Assembly (NCBI GenBank): GCA_025517485.1
Contig: JAOPKB010000011.1
Location: 62,001-126,000 of the forward strand
DNA length: 64,000 nt
Direction: 5' to 3'
Origin: Natronoglomus mannanivorans
GTDB taxonomy: Archaea > Halobacteriota > Halobacteria > Halobacteriales > Natrialbaceae
A model generated the notes under the pieces. It saw only the letters and a program-made list of their open reading frames with translations. It did not search any database and had not been told where the DNA came from. The translations under genes and the position numbers were made by a program. Positions 1 to 8,831 of this stretch are shown here, in pieces (within the stretch, counting starts at the first letter, position 1; the number at the start of each line of letters is the position of its first letter).

Positions 1-52
1 ACGCGACGGAGGAGTCACAGCAGTAACCGCCACGAGAGAGACTGACAAAACT

Positions 53-886
53 CTATTTTGCGACCGCGACGAACCGCAACCGCCGATACGGCGCGATCCA
101 CGTTCCGTCCCGGTAGTATTCCTCACCATCGTCCTCCCTCTCGCGAAGCCTCTCCTCGACGGCCTCGACGATCTCGACTCGCTCGTCGGCTGGCACCGAC
201 GCCGACGCGAACAGCCGGTCACCGAACTGCTCGAGCCAGTCTCGAAGCCCGTCTTCGCCCTCGAGTTCCGTCGGTCGATCGAACAGCCTCGCGTACTGGA
301 CCTCGAGGTCGGCGTCCTCGAGTCGTCGCGCGTACTCGCCGACGCTCGGGAAGTACCACGGCGATTCGATGTCGTATCCACGGGCCGCTCCCTCGTCTTG
401 GACCGCGTCGACGATCGGCGCCACGTTCCCGCGACCGCCGAGTTCGGCGACGAACCGGCCGCCCGGGCAGAGCGCGTCGTGAACCGACGCGAGTACCTCG
501 TCCTGATCGTCGTCGGGGATCCAGTGCAGCGCCGCGTTCGAGAAGACGGCGTCGAAGGCGTAGTCGAATGCGAGCGATCGGGCGTCGCCGTGGACGAACT
601 CGAGGTCCACGTCCGTCGAGTTCGAATTCGAGTCGGCGTCCATGTGCGAGTACGTCTCCCGCGCCCGTTCGATCATCGCCGCCGAGGAATCGAGCCCGAC
701 GGCCGTCGCACCCGCATCGGCGATCTCCCAGGTGAGATGGCCGGTCCCACAGCCGAGATCGAGGATCCGCTCGTCGGCGGCCGGCTCGAGCAGGTCGACG
801 ACCGACGAGCCGTAGGCGGCGACGAACGACTGGGCGTCGTCGTAGGTCGCGGGGTTCCACTGCTGGGCGTCGCGCTCACGTGTCAT
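53..886 (-). CDS. Class I SAM-dependent methyltransferase
   Basis: A 277-residue cytoplasmic protein expected to transfer a methyl group from S-adenosylmethionine to a small molecule. The SAM-binding motif I, ILDLGCGTGH, lies at residues 41-50, followed by an acidic end of strand 2 (VGLD) and a motif II/III region (VFSNAALHWI). The overall pattern resembles trans-aconitate or malonyl-ACP type methyltransferases, but the substrate cannot be read from the sequence. The start is an ATG at 886. The gene runs alone on the minus strand, divergent from the metallo-beta-lactamase gene that starts about 95 bases away. Confidence 0.88.
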   Translation of the reverse strand: MTRERDAQQWNPATYDDAQSFVAAYGSSVVDLLEPAADERILDLGCGTGHLTWEIADAGATAVGLDSSAAMIERARETYSHMDADSNSNSTDVDLEFVHGDARSLAFDYAFDAVFSNAALHWIPDDDQDEVLASVHDALCPGGRFVAELGGRGNVAPIVDAVQDEGAARGYDIESPWYFPSVGEYARRLEDADLEVQYARLFDRPTELEGEDGLRDWLEQFGDRLFASASVPADERVEIVEAVEERLREREDDGEEYYRDGTWIAPYRRLRFVAVAK

Positions 887-980
887 CGTCGAGTCCGGAA
901 TTCTCGCCGCCGGTACAACTAGTCACCGCTCGAGTCGCGAGCGCAGCACCTATTGTGCAGACCCTCGACTGTCGATGTGA

Positions 981-1805
981 ATGCGCGTCACCTTGCTGGG
1001 GACCGGCGACACCACCGGCACCCCGACGGTCGGCTGTGACTGTGAAACGTGTCGCGAGGCCCGCGACCGCGACGTCGAGCGGACGCGCTTTTCGGTCCAC
1101 GTCGAAAACGAGCGCACCGGCGAGACGCTGCTGATCGACGCCAGCCCCGACTTTCGCTACCAGTTCCTCCGCGACGAGGTCGCGCTGCCGGACGCCGCCG
1201 TCATCACGCACATCCACTTCGACCACCTCGACGGGCTGGGCAACGTCTTTCGCATCCTCCGTTCGCTCGAGGTCTACGCGGCCGACGAGACCGACCCCGC
1301 GACGGGCGAGAGCGTCGCCGAAACCGTCGCCGACGACTACCACTACCTCGACGCCGTTACCGTCCACCCGACGACGCCACTCGAGACCGTCCGGATCTGC
1401 GGGCTCGACGTGACGCTCGTCCCGGTCGACCATCCCCCGCTTTCCTGTTACGGGCTCACCGTCGAAGACCCCGAAACTGGCGCGAAACTGGCGCTCACCG
1501 GAGATACGAGCTACGCGATTCCGGATCGCTCGCGACGGCAACTCGCCGATCCGGACCTCCTGCTCGCGGACGCGATCGTCCCCGCGAGCCTCTGTGCGTC
1601 CCACCGCGCCGGCGGTCGCCACGAGAACGCCGACGGTGTCCCCCGGACGTTCGGGACCAAGCACATGACTCGAGAGGGTGCCCTCGAACTGGCCGCGGAA
1701 CTCGAGGCGACGGAGACGCGATTGGTTCACCTGGCACACTTCTATCCGGCCGAGGAGGCCTTCGAGGAGCCACTGGCGGTCGACGGCGAAGTGTACGAGC
1801 TGTAG
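981..1805 (+). CDS. Metallo-beta-lactamase fold hydrolase, PhnP-like
   Basis: A 274-residue metal-dependent hydrolase. The zinc motif HIHFDH (residues 77-82) is the HxHxDH signature, and GCDCETC (residues 18-24) matches the cysteine cluster after strand 1 in PhnP-type phosphodiesterases. Further conserved stretches are DHPPLSCYG and LTGDTSYA. PhnP acts on phosphoribosyl 1,2-cyclic phosphate; no other phn genes are nearby, so a general cyclic-phosphodiesterase role is the safer call. It lies convergent to the DUF5787-like gene, 28 bases away. Confidence 0.85.
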   Translation: MRVTLLGTGDTTGTPTVGCDCETCREARDRDVERTRFSVHVENERTGETLLIDASPDFRYQFLRDEVALPDAAVITHIHFDHLDGLGNVFRILRSLEVYAADETDPATGESVAETVADDYHYLDAVTVHPTTPLETVRICGLDVTLVPVDHPPLSCYGLTVEDPETGAKLALTGDTSYAIPDRSRRQLADPDLLLADAIVPASLCASHRAGGRHENADGVPRTFGTKHMTREGALELAAELEATETRLVHLAHFYPAEEAFEEPLAVDGEVYEL

Positions 1806-1833
1806 CGCGTCGCGGTGTCACTATCGGTGGATT

Positions 1834-2805
1834 CTACAAGAACCGATCCAGTCCCGACTGTCGACGCGCACCGCCGGGATCGGCGACCCACGACGTTCGC
1901 CTCTCACGTTCGGCCTCGAGGTCGATGTCCGGCGTCTCGACCGCCTCGAACCCGCCACACGCCGCTCCGCACTCGGAGGCCGGATCGACGACACACTCCT
2001 TCCACGTACAGTAGGGCAGCGTCTCGTCGCGGTCGGTCGTCGGCTCGCACGCCCCACAGTCGGGAAACGCGTAGGTCCGCCATCCCTTGCCGTAGGCCCG
2101 TTCGGCGAGACGACGCCGAGCGCGCGCTTTCTCGGCGGCCGAGACGACCGCGATCTCGGTCCGGCCGGGGTGCTCGGCGAGGAGTTCGATGCCCGGCTCG
2201 GAGACGGGAAGCGGCGTCGGTTCGCGGATCACCTCGAGGTCGCCCGACTCCGGGAAAAACCGCCAGACGCCGATCACCTCTGGAATCCGATTCAGATGCG
2301 CGCGCGTGACGTAACTCTCGGTCGCGAGGATCGCCTCGTCGACCAGCCCGAGGCTGGCGTCGGTCCGGAGCTGGGCCTCGAGGTCCCCCGGCGTCCCGAG
2401 GTCGGGTTTGTTCTCGATGCCGACGATCCGGCCGTACCAGTCGGGGTAGCGGGCGACCTGGCGGACGTAGTCGCGCCCGCCGCGGCGCTCGCGTGCGAAG
2501 AAGCCGATCTCGCAGGCCCGTTCGACGATCCGGCGGGCCCGCTCTGTGTGACAGTCGAAGGCGTCCTTCCAGAACCGTGCCCGACCCGTTCCGATCGCAC
2601 TCTCGATCGCCGCCCCGGGAATCGTCTCGCCGGTGATGGCGACGCGGTCGGCGAACTCGGGACCGGATTCGACACAGACGATATCGAGGATCCGGCCGCC
2701 GGGATCGGCGACGCTGCCGCCGAGCTGTCGGGCGACGACCGAATCGCCGTACTCCCCGTCTTCGAGGGCGGCACACAGCTCGAGTTCGAAGGCGAACTCC
2801 GACAC
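1834..2805 (-). CDS. DUF5787-like haloarchaeal protein, possible PD-(D/E)xK-like nuclease
   Basis: A 323-residue protein if it starts at the GTG at 2805 (MSEFAFELEL); the frame stays open to a TTG at 2832, which is less likely. I associate it with the haloarchaeal DUF5787 family from memory. An LDIVCV strand with an Asp near residue 41, then GIENK near residues 130-133 followed by a Gln (EAQLRTD), resembles the D...ExK...Q core of restriction-endonuclease-like folds, though the spacing is long. The C-terminus holds a Cys-rich segment (DCGACEP, YCTWKEC, ECGAACGG) that could bind zinc. The nuclease idea is an inference. Confidence 0.72.
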   Translation of the reverse strand: MSEFAFELELCAALEDGEYGDSVVARQLGGSVADPGGRILDIVCVESGPEFADRVAITGETIPGAAIESAIGTGRARFWKDAFDCHTERARRIVERACEIGFFARERRGGRDYVRQVARYPDWYGRIVGIENKPDLGTPGDLEAQLRTDASLGLVDEAILATESYVTRAHLNRIPEVIGVWRFFPESGDLEVIREPTPLPVSEPGIELLAEHPGRTEIAVVSAAEKARARRRLAERAYGKGWRTYAFPDCGACEPTTDRDETLPYCTWKECVVDPASECGAACGGFEAVETPDIDLEAERERRTSWVADPGGARRQSGLDRFL

Positions 2806-2862
2806 GGGCGGAGGGAGGGCTCGAGTCGGCAAAAGGGGTCGGGTTCAGGTCGGTTCGGTGGT

Positions 2863-3177
2863 TCAGTGGTGGGCGTCGTCGGCGGGTGCGGGCGGCGACA
2901 GCTCCCGGTCGGACGTGCCACCACGACCGCGGGCCGCAACCGCGCCCCTGACTCGGCCTGCGACGAGCGGGGTCCCGAGCAGGACTAACAGTCCGACCGC
3001 GACAGCGGCGATGGTTCCCGCCGCCGACGCCGCCGGGAACGCGAACTCGGCGACGCGGGCGGCCACCACTGCGGCGAGCACGGCGGCGACCAGCAGGACG
3101 TCGACGAGGAGTATCGTCTCGAGGCTGTGGTCCTCGAGCGGGCGGTCGACCGTCGGTGGCGCGGATCTGGACGTCAT
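2863..3177 (-). CDS. Small two-helix membrane protein
   Basis: A 104-residue protein with two long hydrophobic segments (about residues 20-45 and 50-72) joined by a short loop, an arginine-rich patch just after the second helix, and a soluble tail. The layout suggests an inner-membrane hairpin with both ends in the cytoplasm. It lies 57 bases upstream of the DUF5787-like gene on the same strand and may be cotranscribed with it. I do not recognise the family. Confidence 0.62.
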   Translation of the reverse strand: MTSRSAPPTVDRPLEDHSLETILLVDVLLVAAVLAAVVAARVAEFAFPAASAAGTIAAVAVGLLVLLGTPLVAGRVRGAVAARGRGGTSDRELSPPAPADDAHH

Positions 3178-3382
3178 CTGTCGTCTCCTCAGGTAGTCCT
3201 AGCCCCGCGACACCGATAAGTGTAATCTAAAATTCATTTCTGTAAGCGACGATACTGAACGCAGTTTCAGTCGACAGAGTGAGAAGTCGGAGTCGAAACT
3301 GATCGGCAGCTCGAACTCGGCGTGCTGGACCGGGACAGTCGCCAACAGCAAGAGAACGAAAAACGAGAACGGCCACGAGAAC

Positions 3383-4306
3383 TCAATCGCCGGTCTGCAC
3401 GCTCGTCTCGAGGACCGCGAGATCGCCGTCCATCGTCACCCGCAACTCGTCGCCGTCGACCGGCATCCGAACCTCGAGTCGCCACGGATCGCGCTCGAGT
3501 ACTCGGGTGTACTCGTCGGAGACGCACCACGGCAGGGTCCAGTAGGGCCGGTCGTCGAGCGGGACGCCGCGTTCGCGGTGGAAGCTCACGACCGCGGAGT
3601 GATCGAGCAGGCGAAGGCCGGCGGCCGAACAGAGCGTGTGGCCACACTGAGCGCACTCGTGGTCGACGCGCACGCGGACGCCGAGACAGCACTCGCCCTC
3701 GTCGACGATCTCGGTTGTCATGCGTCCGCTACACTCCGGGCAGACGCCGTCGGCGGCGAGACAGTGGAGGTGGCGCACGCGCTGGTCGAACGCGTCGGCG
3801 ATCTCTTCGGCGGTCCGGTCGTTCAGCCCGCCCGGCGGGAACGAGTACTCGCCGTGGGCTTCGCCGCAGTCCGCACAGACGATCGTCAATCGTTCGTCGT
3901 CGTATCGCGCCTCGAGATCGCCGCTACAGGCGAAACACGCTCCCTCGACGGCGAACGGCTCGAACGTCGGGTGTTCGTTGAACGAGCCCGCGATCACCGA
4001 GCGGACGACCTTCTCGCCGGCGTGTTTGAACTCGTAGCCGCCGTCGTCTCCGGTTCCGTCGACCTTGGTGACGAAGTGCCCCGTCAGCTTCTGCAAGTGG
4101 TAGTTGAACTGTGCGGAGTCGCGCATCCCGACCGCTCGCCGCAGCGCCGAGAACGGGACCGGTCGGTCGTCGGCCGCCCACAGCGCCTCGAGAATGGCGA
4201 GTCGCGTCTCGTTGCCGATCAGCGCGAACGCGTCGGCGGGATCGAGACTCGCGGCCGTCGACTCGAGCGGCGGTTCGCCCTCGCTCGATACGTCTGGTCT
4301 GCTCAT
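3383..4306 (-). CDS. Winged-helix regulator with two zinc-ribbon modules (ArsR-like)
   Basis: A 307-residue predicted DNA-binding regulator. The N-terminal winged helix (roughly residues 20-95) carries ALIGNETRLAILEAL and a recognition region RDSAQFNYHLQKL typical of haloarchaeal ArsR-like proteins. After it come two Cys4-type clusters: ACFACSG...CADCG and CPECSG...CAQCG, which would bind zinc or sense metal or redox state. The frame is open to a GTG at 4321, but the ATG at 4306 gives the usual N-terminus MSRPDV. The ligand and target genes are unknown. Confidence 0.8.
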   Translation of the reverse strand: MSRPDVSSEGEPPLESTAASLDPADAFALIGNETRLAILEALWAADDRPVPFSALRRAVGMRDSAQFNYHLQKLTGHFVTKVDGTGDDGGYEFKHAGEKVVRSVIAGSFNEHPTFEPFAVEGACFACSGDLEARYDDERLTIVCADCGEAHGEYSFPPGGLNDRTAEEIADAFDQRVRHLHCLAADGVCPECSGRMTTEIVDEGECCLGVRVRVDHECAQCGHTLCSAAGLRLLDHSAVVSFHRERGVPLDDRPYWTLPWCVSDEYTRVLERDPWRLEVRMPVDGDELRVTMDGDLAVLETSVQTGD

Positions 4307-4714
4307 GGTCGTATTCAGCACGTCATTCGGCTAAAACGTTGGCTTAATCTCGTTTTTGTACGAGAGGTGGTATCTTCGTGGCCGAGGCTACGATTCCGGC
4401 CCGGTCGACGGCGTCCGCGACACGACGAGTGGTCGGTCGAGTTCGGTATCGAGGCGGGACGACCGCGTCTGTGATCTCGAGAGGGCGCGTCTCGCCGTCT
4501 CGTGTCCGAGAGACCGGCAGCAGCGGACGGCAGACGAGTACGAACGGGCCGCCGACGGTTCAGTCGACGTCCCCGACGACGAGATCTCGTCCCAGCTCGT
4601 CGACCGCGACTCTCACTCGCACGGGATCCGTGTGAACGACCGCCCTCGCGCCCTCAGAACAGTAGGTTTATCAAGCGCAGAAGGGAAGCTGTATTCAAGA
4701 TTACTCACTCTCTT
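4307..4714. other. Intergenic region upstream of eIF2-gamma
   Basis: About 400 bases between divergent genes. Reading frames here have arginine-rich shadow composition and no recognisable protein. Apart from the eIF2-gamma promoter near its right end, no structured element was seen. Confidence 0.5.
4666..4675 (+). promoter_or_regulatory. Probable TATA box of the eIF2-gamma operon
   Basis: The A/T-rich decamer gtttatcaag in GC-rich surroundings lies 40-49 bases upstream of the ATG at 4715. A start about 25 bases downstream would leave a short leader of about 20 bases. Confidence 0.5.
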
Positions 4715-5947
4715 ATGGCAGGAAACCGACAACCGGAGGTGAACATCGGACTCGTTGGCCACGTCGACCACGGCAAGACGACGCTGGTCCAGGCCCTGAG
4801 TGGTTCGTGGACCGACCAGCACTCGGAGGAGATGAAACGCGGTATCTCCATCCGGCTGGGCTACGCCGACGCGACGTTCCGCCAGTGTCCGGACGTGGAC
4901 GAGCCCGAATGTTATACCGTCGAGGAGGAGTGTCCGGACGGCACGCCGAGCGAGCCGTTGCGAACTGTCTCGTTCGTCGACGCCCCAGGTCACGAGACAC
5001 TGATGGCGACGATGCTCTCGGGTGCGGCGATCATGGACGGCGCGGTGCTGGTCGTCTCCGCGTCCGAGCCCGTTCCCCAGCCCCAGACCGAAGAACACCT
5101 GATGGCGCTGGATATCATCGGCATCGACAACATCGTCATCGCACAGAACAAGGTCGACCTGGTCGACGGCGAGACCGCACGAAACAACTACGAGCAGATC
5201 CAGGAGTTCGTCGAGGGGACGGTCGCCGAAGACGCGCCCGTCGTTCCGATCTCGGCCGGACAGGACGTCAACATCGACCTGCTCATCCAGGCGATCGAAG
5301 AACACATCCCGACGCCCGACCGCGATCCCGACGCCAACCCGCGACTCCACGTCGCGCGCAGTTTCGACATCAACAAACCGGGGACCACGTGGGAAAACCT
5401 CACCGGCGGCGTCCTCGGCGGCAGTCTCGTCGAAGGCGAACTCGAGGTCGACGACGACCTCGAGATCCGTCCCGGCCGCGAGGTCGAAGAGGGCGGCCAG
5501 TCGGAGTACGTGCCGATCCAGACGACGATCCGGTCGCTGCAGGCCGGCGGGTCGAACGTCGACTCGGCGACCCCGGGCGGACTGCTCGGCGTCGGAACCG
5601 GTCTCGACCCCTCGCTCACCAAGGGAGACGCGCTGGCTGGCCGGGTCGCCGGTCCGCCGGGCTCGCTGCCCCCGACCTGGGAGCAGTTCACCATGGACGT
5701 CGACCTGTTAGAGCGCGTCGTCGGCGTCGACGGCGGGGAGACGGTCGACGAGATCAGCACGGGCGAGCCGCTGATGATGACCGTCGGAACGGCGACGACG
5801 GTCGGCGCAGTGACGAGCGCGCGCGGAAACGAGTGCGAGGTCAAACTCAAGCGCCCCGTCTGTGCCGAACCGGGCGCGAAGATCGCGATCAACCGCCGTA
5901 TCGGCGCTCGGTGGCGGCTGATCGGCCTCGGCACGCTCACGGACTGA
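4715..5947 (+). CDS. eif2g: Translation initiation factor aIF2 subunit gamma
   Basis: A 410-residue GTPase that carries initiator Met-tRNA to the small ribosomal subunit together with the alpha and beta subunits. The G1 motif [10 protein letters not shown] sits at about residues 15-24, DAPGHE is the G3 motif and QNKVDL the G4 motif. A Cys-rich loop ([16 protein letters not shown]) matches the zinc knuckle of archaeal eIF2-gamma. Beta-barrel domains follow. The frame is open upstream, but the ATG at 4715 ([10 protein letters not shown]) gives the standard length. It heads a cluster with a PIN protein, Rpo7, Spt4 and dephospho-CoA kinase, an arrangement I know as conserved in haloarchaea. Confidence 0.97.
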   Translation: MAGNRQPEVNIGLVGHVDHGKTTLVQALSGSWTDQHSEEMKRGISIRLGYADATFRQCPDVDEPECYTVEEECPDGTPSEPLRTVSFVDAPGHETLMATMLSGAAIMDGAVLVVSASEPVPQPQTEEHLMALDIIGIDNIVIAQNKVDLVDGETARNNYEQIQEFVEGTVAEDAPVVPISAGQDVNIDLLIQAIEEHIPTPDRDPDANPRLHVARSFDINKPGTTWENLTGGVLGGSLVEGELEVDDDLEIRPGREVEEGGQSEYVPIQTTIRSLQAGGSNVDSATPGGLLGVGTGLDPSLTKGDALAGRVAGPPGSLPPTWEQFTMDVDLLERVVGVDGGETVDEISTGEPLMMTVGTATTVGAVTSARGNECEVKLKRPVCAEPGAKIAINRRIGARWRLIGLGTLTD

Positions 5948-5948
5948 T

Positions 5949-6335
5949 ATGACGGTGCGGGTCGCCCTCGATACGAGTGCACTCATGATGCCGGTCGAAC
6001 TCGACGTACGGTTGTTCGACGAACTCGACCGACTCCTGGACGCGTTCGAACCAACTGCGCCCCAGGCGGTCGTCGAAGAACTCCGCCGACTCGCGGAGAA
6101 AGGCGGCACCGAGGGCACCGCAGCGAACGTCGGCCACGATCTGGCGATCGAACGCTGTCTCGTGGTCGACACGGAAGCATCGTACGCCGACGACGCGCTC
6201 GTCGAACTCGCCCGCGAGGGCACCGTCGACTACGTCGTCACGAACGACCGCCCGCTTCGAGACAGAGTACTCGAGGTGGACAGACCGGTAATTGCATTAC
6301 GCGGGAGAAACAAGTTGGCAATCACTCGACCATAG
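5949..6335 (+). CDS. PIN-domain protein downstream of eIF2-gamma
   Basis: A 128-residue single PIN domain, a metal-dependent RNase fold. The first acidic residue is in VALDTSALM (Asp8), a conserved Glu is in VVEELRRL (about residue 42), and the third cluster is VVTNDRPLRDR near residue 98, followed by the closing strand VIALRGRNK. It starts one base after the eIF2-gamma stop and abuts the Rpo7 ATG, so the three are surely one transcript. Without a VapB-like partner and in this context, it is more likely an rRNA-processing or quality-control nuclease (Fcf1/Utp23-like) than a toxin. Confidence 0.85.
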   Translation: MTVRVALDTSALMMPVELDVRLFDELDRLLDAFEPTAPQAVVEELRRLAEKGGTEGTAANVGHDLAIERCLVVDTEASYADDALVELAREGTVDYVVTNDRPLRDRVLEVDRPVIALRGRNKLAITRP

Positions 6336-6905
6336 ATGTACAAACGGGTTAGATTAAAAGACACGGTGGAAGTGCCCCCAAAGGAACTCGGCGACGTCTC
6401 GCCGAACCTCGTCAAGCGACTGCTTCAGGACAAACTCGAAGGACAAATGGACGAGGAGGTGGGAAGCGTCGTCTCCGTCGTCAACGTTCACGACATCGGT
6501 GAGGGGACCGTCCTCCCCAATCGTCCGGGCGTCTACTACGAGGCGGAGTTCGACGCAGTCACCTTCGATCCGGAGATGCAGGAGGTCGTCGACGGGACCG
6601 TCGTCGAGGTCGTCGAGTTCGGCGCCTTCGTCGGGATCGGTCCGGTCGACGGACTGTTGCACGTCTCGCAGATCTCCGACGAGTACCTGGCGTTCGACGG
6701 GGAGAACCAGCAGCTGGCCTCGAACGAGTCCAACCGCACGCTCGGCGTCGACGACGCCGTCCGCGCGCGGATCGTCACTAAGAGCATCGACGAGCGCAAT
6801 CCGCGCGACTCGAAGATCGGCCTGACGGCCAAACAGCCCGGGCTCGGGAAACACGGCTGGCTGAAAGAAGAACGGGAAAAACGCGAAGCTGCCGCGGGTG
6901 AATAA
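6336..6905 (+). CDS. rpoE1: DNA-directed RNA polymerase subunit Rpo7 (E')
   Basis: A 189-residue polymerase stalk subunit. The N-terminal half (VRLKDTVEVPPKELG) is the RNP-like tip domain. Residues about 80-160 form an S1 RNA-binding domain (GTVVEVVEFGAFVGIGPVDG, LLHVSQISDEY). Rpo7 pairs with Rpo4 to bind nascent RNA and assist open complex formation. The gene begins directly at the end of the PIN gene and is followed two bases later by spt4, the usual archaeal order. Confidence 0.96.
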   Translation: MYKRVRLKDTVEVPPKELGDVSPNLVKRLLQDKLEGQMDEEVGSVVSVVNVHDIGEGTVLPNRPGVYYEAEFDAVTFDPEMQEVVDGTVVEVVEFGAFVGIGPVDGLLHVSQISDEYLAFDGENQQLASNESNRTLGVDDAVRARIVTKSIDERNPRDSKIGLTAKQPGLGKHGWLKEEREKREAAAGE

Positions 6906-6907
6906 CG

Positions 6908-7105
6908 ATGGCATCCGACCGACTCGTCTGTCGCGAGTGTCACCGCGTGAACGACCCCAACGAGAACACCTGCGTCGCCTGCAGTTCGTCCTCGCTCACC
7001 GAGGACTGGGCCGGCTACGTCGTCATCGCACACCCCGAATCGAGTGCGATCGCCCGGGAGATGCAGGTCGACGAAGCGGGCGCGTACGCGCTCAAAGTTC
7101 GGTGA
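6908..7105 (+). CDS. spt4: Transcription elongation factor Spt4 (RNA polymerase E'')
   Basis: A 65-residue zinc protein that partners Spt5 to increase RNA polymerase processivity. Cysteines CRECHRV and CVACSS form the zinc site; DWAGYVVIAHPESSAIAREM is the family core that contacts the Spt5 NGN domain. The length is standard for the archaeal protein. It starts two bases after the Rpo7 stop. Confidence 0.95.
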   Translation: MASDRLVCRECHRVNDPNENTCVACSSSSLTEDWAGYVVIAHPESSAIAREMQVDEAGAYALKVR

Positions 7106-7106
7106 C

Positions 7107-7694
7107 GTGACTCGCGAACCGGACCGCGACCGGAACTCGTCGCCCGACGACGCGGCCGACCAGCCGCTGCTTTCCTTACCGACCGACCTCCGCGACGAAC
7201 TCAAAGAGCCGTTCGGCCCGATCGAAACCGATGCCGAGGAACTCCTCGAGCGCGCCGGAACACCGATCATCGCCGTCGGCGACATGGTCACCTACCACCT
7301 CCGCACGGCCGGCACCGCACCCGACGTCTCCGTCGTCGACGGCCAGACCGAACGTCAGGCGGTCGACGCGGAGATTCGCGAGGCGGTGACGACCGAAACC
7401 GCACTCTCGGTCGAGATCTCCAACCCACCCGCCGTCCTCACCGAGGCGCTCGTGCTCGCGCTCGTCGACGCCCTCGAGCGCCCCGAGCCGACGACGATCG
7501 TCGTCGACGGTGAAGAGGACCTCGCTGCGTTGCCCGCGATCGTCGCCGCACCCGACGGTGCGAGCGTGGTCTACGGCCAGCCCGGCGAGGGGATGGTTCA
7601 CGTCACAGTCACCGAGACGGTTCGGGAGGAGGTTCGAGCACTGCTCGAGCGCTTCGAGGGCGATCGCGAGCGGTTGTGGACGCTGCTCTCGTGA
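7107..7694 (+). CDS. GTP-dependent dephospho-CoA kinase (DUF359 family)
   Basis: A 195-residue enzyme expected to phosphorylate dephospho-CoA with GTP, the last step of archaeal CoA synthesis. Family features are GPIETDAEEL, IIAVGDMVTYHL, SVVDGQTERQ and a Gly-rich VVYGQPGEGMVHV near the end. The GTG at 7107 lies one base after the Spt4 stop; longer in-frame starts would overlap spt4 and lack family similarity. It is the last gene of the eIF2-gamma operon; the sequence turns into a CT-rich stretch after the stop. Confidence 0.9.
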   Translation: MTREPDRDRNSSPDDAADQPLLSLPTDLRDELKEPFGPIETDAEELLERAGTPIIAVGDMVTYHLRTAGTAPDVSVVDGQTERQAVDAEIREAVTTETALSVEISNPPAVLTEALVLALVDALERPEPTTIVVDGEEDLAALPAIVAAPDGASVVYGQPGEGMVHVTVTETVREEVRALLERFEGDRERLWTLLS

Positions 7695-7735
7695 TCGCCG
7701 TCGTCCTGTCCTAACGTCTCCGAAAAAGAGTCCTA

Positions 7736-7768
7736 TGCTCACTCTCTCTTTCTCTCTCTCGAGTGCGA
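7736..7768. repeat. CT-rich simple repeat downstream of the dephospho-CoA kinase gene
   Basis: A run of tct/ctc units in the gap between two convergent genes. It could act as a U-rich terminator region for the plus-strand operon. Confidence 0.4.
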
Positions 7769-7787
7769 GTGCAGTCCGTTCGAACGC

Positions 7788-8678
7788 TCAGATACCGCCC
7801 TTCTGATTCTGACCGACGATACCACCGGAGCCGCGCTTGGAATTCGAGGAGTCCTCGCTCTTCTCGAACAGCGAGTCGAAGTTGAACTCGTTGAACTCCT
7901 CGGGCTGGATGTCCTCGGTCGCGTAGACGTAGAGCGCCGTCTTCGCCACGCCGGTGATGACGCCGCCGACGAGCATCGCGGCGACGATCGAGAGGACGAC
8001 GATGACGATCGCGGTCGCGATCGTGGCGCCGGTCGGGAGGACGAAGACGAGGGCGACCGCGAGCGCGATGCCGGCGACCGCGATGAGCATCGGAACGATG
8101 TTCAGACCGACGTTGGCGCCGGCGGCCTCTCCCCACGTTTCTTTGAAGATCGAGGCGCTCTTCGTGAACATCGACTTCACGCTCACGTCGTCCTCGAAGA
8201 CGATCACTGGGATGATGAAGAACGTCGCGATGGCCCAGCCGACGCTGAAGAGCAGCCCGGCGATCTGTGCGCCGATCTCGCCGCGAGACTCGAGGGCCTG
8301 GATGACGACGCCGACGACGGCGCTGGCGAACGCCCAGACGAGGAGCGTCCCGGACTTGCCGGAGGCGGCGCGGAGGCCGTCGCCGATATCCGGTTCGTTA
8401 CCCCGGAACACCTGACCGACCGAGTAGACCAGTCCGGCGTTGAACAGCGCTGCGATGTACGTCGACCCGAGGTAGACGACGAAGAGGCCAGCGTACTCGA
8501 GGCCGCCGACCGAGGTCCCGCTGACGAGAAAGAGCGGTCCGAGCAGGGCGAGGACGAAGACGATCGACGCGATCCCGCTCATCAGTGGATAGATCGCGAG
8601 TTTCGGGTGCGATCGCAGCACGCGGAGGCTGGCGATCGACAGGACGAACCCGGTCTTGAGTCGGCTGAAGATTTTCAT
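7788..8678 (-). CDS. DUF6159 family integral membrane protein
   Basis: A 296-residue membrane protein starting MKIFSRLKTGF, with about six hydrophobic helices between residues 25 and 260, including SGIASIVFVLALLGPLFLV and TAIVIVVLSIVAAMLVGGVI. The motif GDGLRAASGKSGTLL in a cytoplasmic loop and the polar Ser/Gly-rich C-terminus fit the DUF6159 family as I know it. Its function is unknown. The ATG at 8678 is preferred over an upstream in-frame ATG at 8708, because an A/T-rich promoter-like stretch (about 8700-8715) lies just upstream. Confidence 0.8.
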   Translation of the reverse strand: MKIFSRLKTGFVLSIASLRVLRSHPKLAIYPLMSGIASIVFVLALLGPLFLVSGTSVGGLEYAGLFVVYLGSTYIAALFNAGLVYSVGQVFRGNEPDIGDGLRAASGKSGTLLVWAFASAVVGVVIQALESRGEIGAQIAGLLFSVGWAIATFFIIPVIVFEDDVSVKSMFTKSASIFKETWGEAAGANVGLNIVPMLIAVAGIALAVALVFVLPTGATIATAIVIVVLSIVAAMLVGGVITGVAKTALYVYATEDIQPEEFNEFNFDSLFEKSEDSSNSKRGSGGIVGQNQKGGI

Positions 8679-8801
8679 ACACTTCTGTGACGCATCTAAC
8701 CTTATCAATATTTGTGAGTTACGCTGTCAGCAACTGACCGTCGATCGTTCGCTGCGAACGCCGGCACTCGAGGAGAGCGCGGCGGAGTTCGACTCGAGAA
8801 G

Positions 8802-8810
8802 CTATTTACT
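8802..8810 (+). promoter_or_regulatory. TATA box of the geranylgeranyl reductase gene
   Basis: The element ctatttact lies 22-30 bases upstream of the ATG at 8832, the spacing expected for a leaderless haloarchaeal transcript. Confidence 0.55.
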
Positions 8811-8831
8811 GATCGGCGGACACGTACCTGT

